From positions 1-8,032 of the forward strand of contig CAKVJR010000079.1 in assembly GCA_934754855.1 (NCBI GenBank): a stretch of DNA of 8,032 nt, given 5' to 3'. The translations under genes were made by a program, and so were the position numbers. The stretch's first letter is position 1. Each line of letters starts with the position of its first letter. Positions 6,647 through 8,032 of the stretch are shown piece after piece. This DNA is from an uncultured Candidatus Melainabacteria bacterium (GTDB lineage: Bacteria; Cyanobacteriota; Vampirovibrionia; Gastranaerophilales; Gastranaerophilaceae). The notes below the pieces were generated by a model, which was not told the DNA's origin, did no database searches, and saw only the letters and a list, made by a program, of their open reading frames with translations.

Positions 6647-6670
6647 AAAAAGAACCAAAAAAGGTACAAT
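6643..6670 (+). promoter_or_regulatory. Internal promoter giving a leaderless TPR mRNA
   Basis: TTGAAA (6643-6648), 16 bases of spacer, then TACAAT (6665-6670). Only six bases separate the -10 from the ATG at 6677, so normal spacing places transcription start on the A of the ATG itself. No Shine-Dalgarno sequence precedes the start codon. The -35 overlaps the nnrD stop codon. This allows the TPR gene to be expressed apart from the upstream operon. Confidence 0.55.
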
Positions 6671-6676
6671 TAAAAT

Positions 6677-7594
6677 ATGAACGATAGAATTGACGAATTA
6701 AGACAAATTATTCACGACGATCCGACAAATTTTCAGGCAATGCGAGAACTTGCCTGCGAATTGATGGACATTGGCGAAAACGAAAACGCAATGAAAGCGT
6801 TGGAATATCTCGTCAAAATTTTCCCTGATGAAGCAAATTTATACTACAATATGGGAATCGTTTATGAGAAATTGAGAAACGACGACAAAGCAATAGAATG
6901 CTATCAAACCGCAATGCGGCTTGAACCCGACGATGCAAACTATATGTACAATCTCGCCTGTGCTTATGTCACTAAAAAAGAATATGAAAATGCAAAAGTC
7001 CTTTTCCAAAAAGTCTTAAATATCGACACGGAAGACTCAAACTTGATGTTTCATCTAGGAATGATAAATTCAAGACAAGGCAACTCGGCAGAAGCAATAA
7101 AATTTCTCGAAAATACAATCGAAATTAATCCCGAAGATACCATTGCAAGATTTTATCTCGCTTATGAATATAAGCGAACAGGCAGACGAGATGACGCTCT
7201 TTCCGAATATCAAAAAGTCATTGAGCAAGCCCCGGATTACAGTTGGGCTTACTTTAACATGGCATCAATTTATTGGGAAGAAGAAGATATCGTCAATGCA
7301 ATCGAAAACTTGGACAAAACAGTTGAACTTAATCCCCACGATACCAAGGCTTTTGAATTGTTCATAAAAATTTTAATGAAAACAAACACAGACCAAGGTG
7401 CTATCGCCGTCGCAAAAAAAGCCCTGAAAGAAAATCCCGACTGCGGCGACCTTTTCTACACAACTGCACAGGTTTACAAAAAACTCGGGGACACAAAAAA
7501 CTATGCGGAATACCTTAAATCTGCCATTGCAAACCAAGCATCACTATCTTTCCCCGTGAAAGAAGTTCGGCAAGAATTAAACGCAATTAAATAA
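6677..7594 (+). CDS. Tetratricopeptide repeat (TPR) protein
   Basis: A 305-residue protein built almost wholly from about eight 34-residue TPR units, roughly 18-51, 53-86, 87-120, 121-154, 155-188, 189-222, 223-256 and 257-288. The small residue at TPR position 8 recurs with exact 34-residue spacing (G60, A94, G128, A162, A196, A264), and units end in the usual EPDD, NPED or NPHD turns. Unit 7 is degenerate (I230 at that position). No signal peptide, membrane helix or attached enzymatic domain is visible, so it is a cytoplasmic scaffold for protein binding whose partner cannot be read from sequence. It lies 30 bases after nnrD but carries its own promoter-like sequence and no ribosome site. 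The stop codon lies inside a long hairpin (7582-7617). Calling it a TPR protein is secure; any process assignment would be a guess. Confidence 0.93.
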   Translation: MNDRIDELRQIIHDDPTNFQAMRELACELMDIGENENAMKALEYLVKIFPDEANLYYNMGIVYEKLRNDDKAIECYQTAMRLEPDDANYMYNLACAYVTKKEYENAKVLFQKVLNIDTEDSNLMFHLGMINSRQGNSAEAIKFLENTIEINPEDTIARFYLAYEYKRTGRRDDALSEYQKVIEQAPDYSWAYFNMASIYWEEEDIVNAIENLDKTVELNPHDTKAFELFIKILMKTNTDQGAIAVAKKALKENPDCGDLFYTTAQVYKKLGDTKNYAEYLKSAIANQASLSFPVKEVRQELNAIK

Positions 7595-7617
7595 CACTAA
7601 TAGTGTTTTCAATTGCG
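7582..7617 (+). terminator. Two-part hairpin across the TPR gene stop codon, possible 3' end
   Basis: An outer 7-bp stem CGCAATT/AATTGCG (7582-7588 with 7611-7617) encloses an inner 6-bp stem AACACT/AGTGTT (7593-7598 with 7602-7607) with a three-base loop and a small 4x3 internal loop. The TAA stop (7592-7594) lies within it. The outer stem lacks a following T tract; the inner stem alone runs into TTC. It may protect or end the mRNA, but is not a classic intrinsic terminator. Confidence 0.4.
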
Positions 7618-7734
7618 ACATACGCCTTTTAGCAATCAGCACAAATAGTGTTATTAATAAGACAAACAAAATAACACAAATAGTGTTTTCAAAAGTGAAC
7701 GACAAGTTTTGAGCAACAAAACACTATTTGTTGC
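7590..7734. repeat. Cluster of four AACAC-N5-GTGTT type repeats
   Basis: Three direct copies and one inverted copy fill this spacer. Copy 1 is AACACTAATAGTGTT (7593-7607), copy 2 AGCACAAATAGTGTT (7638-7652), copy 3 AACACAAATAGTGTT (7673-7687), and copy 4, on the minus strand, GCAACAAATAGTGTT (7734 down to 7720). Copies 1 and 3 match over 23 bases (7590-7612 and 7670-7692) with one mismatch and lie exactly 80 bases apart. The right half AATAGTGTT is invariant; the left half varies. A fifth copy lies in nnrD. Spacing is uneven (45, 35, about 47 bases) and the intervening sequence differs, so it is not a CRISPR array. Confidence 0.7.
7706..7734. other. Two overlapping, mutually exclusive hairpins
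   Basis: GTTTTG-agcaa-CAAAAC (7706-7722) and GCAACAAA-acacta-TTTGTTGC (7713-7734) are both perfect stems (6 and 8 bp), but share bases 7713-7722 and cannot form together. The second contains the inverted repeat copy. They lie between two convergent transcription units, where they could shape either 3' end. In AT-rich DNA at least the smaller one may be chance. Confidence 0.35.
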
Positions 7735-7735
7735 A

Positions 7736-7768
7736 ATAAAAAATCAGGACAATTAATTTGCCCTGATT
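7736..7768 (-). terminator. Rho-independent terminator of the SRP RNA gene
   Basis: On the minus strand AATCAGG (7768-7762) pairs with CCTGATT (7748-7742) around a 13-base interior with three further possible pairs, and is followed by a run of T (7743-7738, overlapping the stem foot) and then ATT. It begins four bases after the last closing-helix base of the SRP RNA, so it ends that transcript. On the plus strand no T run follows, so it does not obviously serve the TPR gene. Confidence 0.75.
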
Positions 7769-7771
7769 AAT

Positions 7772-8027
7772 GCCGTGCCACTATCTATCGACACAGAAAA
7801 AGTCAGTTTCCGCTATATGTACCTCTTTTACCGAACAATCACACCCGTAAAATTCTCCTTAGTGCTGCTGTGTTCCCACCCTGACACGGTTCGAAGGTTT
7901 ACGCCATGACTGACAATAACGTCAACAGTACATATAACTTCCGCCGAAATCTCCTGAGCCTCACAATAGGCTCTACGCCTCGCATTAACTTCGAGTCGAG
8001 GGATTGCAATTCCCCACGGAGCACGGC
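7772..8027 (-). ncRNA. ffs: Signal recognition particle RNA, large bacterial type
   Basis: This is the RNA scaffold of the signal recognition particle, which with Ffh delivers nascent membrane and secreted proteins to FtsY and the translocon. Domain IV is unmistakable on the minus strand: GTCAGG (7885-7880), stem GTG/CAC, GGAA tetraloop (7876-7873), then AGCAGC (7869-7864), the Ffh-binding internal loop. The ends pair as GCCGTGC (8027-8021) with GCACGGC (7778-7772). At about 256 nucleotides it is the large type seen in Bacillus, with an extra 5' Alu-like region: GTGGGGAATTGCAATCCC, a CTCG/CGAG hairpin and a GAGCCT/AGGCTC hairpin (7973-7956). The segment TGTTGACGTTATTGTCAGTCATG resembles the long-helix part of the Bacillus RNA from memory. 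The mature ends are set by the closing helix and may differ by a few bases. Its promoter lies beyond the right edge, and a terminator follows at once. The open reading frame crossing it is accidental. Confidence 0.93.
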
Positions 8028-8032
8028 TCAAT

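Noticed and set aside
7593..7687. NrdR boxes (ACAC...GTGT pairs)
   Set aside because: The ACAC to GTGT span is 13 bases against 16 for the NrdR consensus I know, the sites lie after a gene instead of before one, and no ribonucleotide reductase gene is near.
7590..7734. CRISPR array
   Set aside because: Repeats are only 15-23 bases, vary in the left half, include an inverted copy, and are separated by uneven stretches; no cas genes are present.
7828..8031. A 67-codon minus-strand open frame near the right end
   Set aside because: It lies over the SRP RNA gene, whose conserved domain IV and closing helix fully explain the sequence.

Overview
The window looks like chromosomal core sequence from a low-GC, non-photosynthetic relative of the cyanobacteria (Vampirovibrionia/Melainabacteria, perhaps the gut order Gastranaerophilales). 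The assignment rests on recall, not a search: the RpoB N-terminal half reads like cyanobacterial RpoB (no large beta insertion, cyanobacterial-type wording around the rifampicin region), and rpoB begins its own transcription unit without rplL in front of it, as in cyanobacteria. The standard genetic code fits everywhere. No phage, transposon, CRISPR array or defence gene is visible.

Layout. 1-1507 (minus): N-terminal 502 codons of rpoB, running off the left edge. 1508-1880: an AT-rich divergent control region of 373 bases with repeated TTACCC-type motifs and an 18-bp palindrome. 1881-3635 (plus): an orphan membrane histidine kinase with HAMP and PAS domains and no response regulator nearby. 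3717-7594 (plus): a closely packed run of five genes: a Gfo/Idh/MocA dehydrogenase, a CDP-alcohol phosphatidyltransferase, the tRNA wobble methyltransferase TrmL, a stand-alone NAD(P)H-hydrate dehydratase (NnrD), and a protein made almost wholly of about eight TPR repeats. 7595-7771: a gene-free convergent spacer filled with short AACAC-N5-GTGTT palindromes, hairpins and a minus-strand terminator. 7772-8027 (minus): a complete large-type SRP RNA gene, recognised by its domain IV sequence and closing 5'/3' helix.

How the parts work together. The genes are mostly housekeeping: transcription (RpoB), membrane protein targeting (SRP RNA), tRNA modification (TrmL), metabolite repair (NnrD) and membrane lipid synthesis (CDP-alcohol transferase). 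The operon is held together by gaps of 2-30 bases and one 19-base overlap. The less ordinary signals are regulatory. At least two genes (histidine kinase and TPR protein) have a good -10 element so close to the ATG that their mRNAs should be leaderless or nearly so, while neighbouring genes carry Shine-Dalgarno sequences. A short palindrome occurs several times in the 3' spacer and once, in a 16-base identical form, inside nnrD. The SRP RNA is the long, Alu-containing type. I see no clear novel multi-gene system; the leaderless starts and the dispersed palindrome are the best leads.
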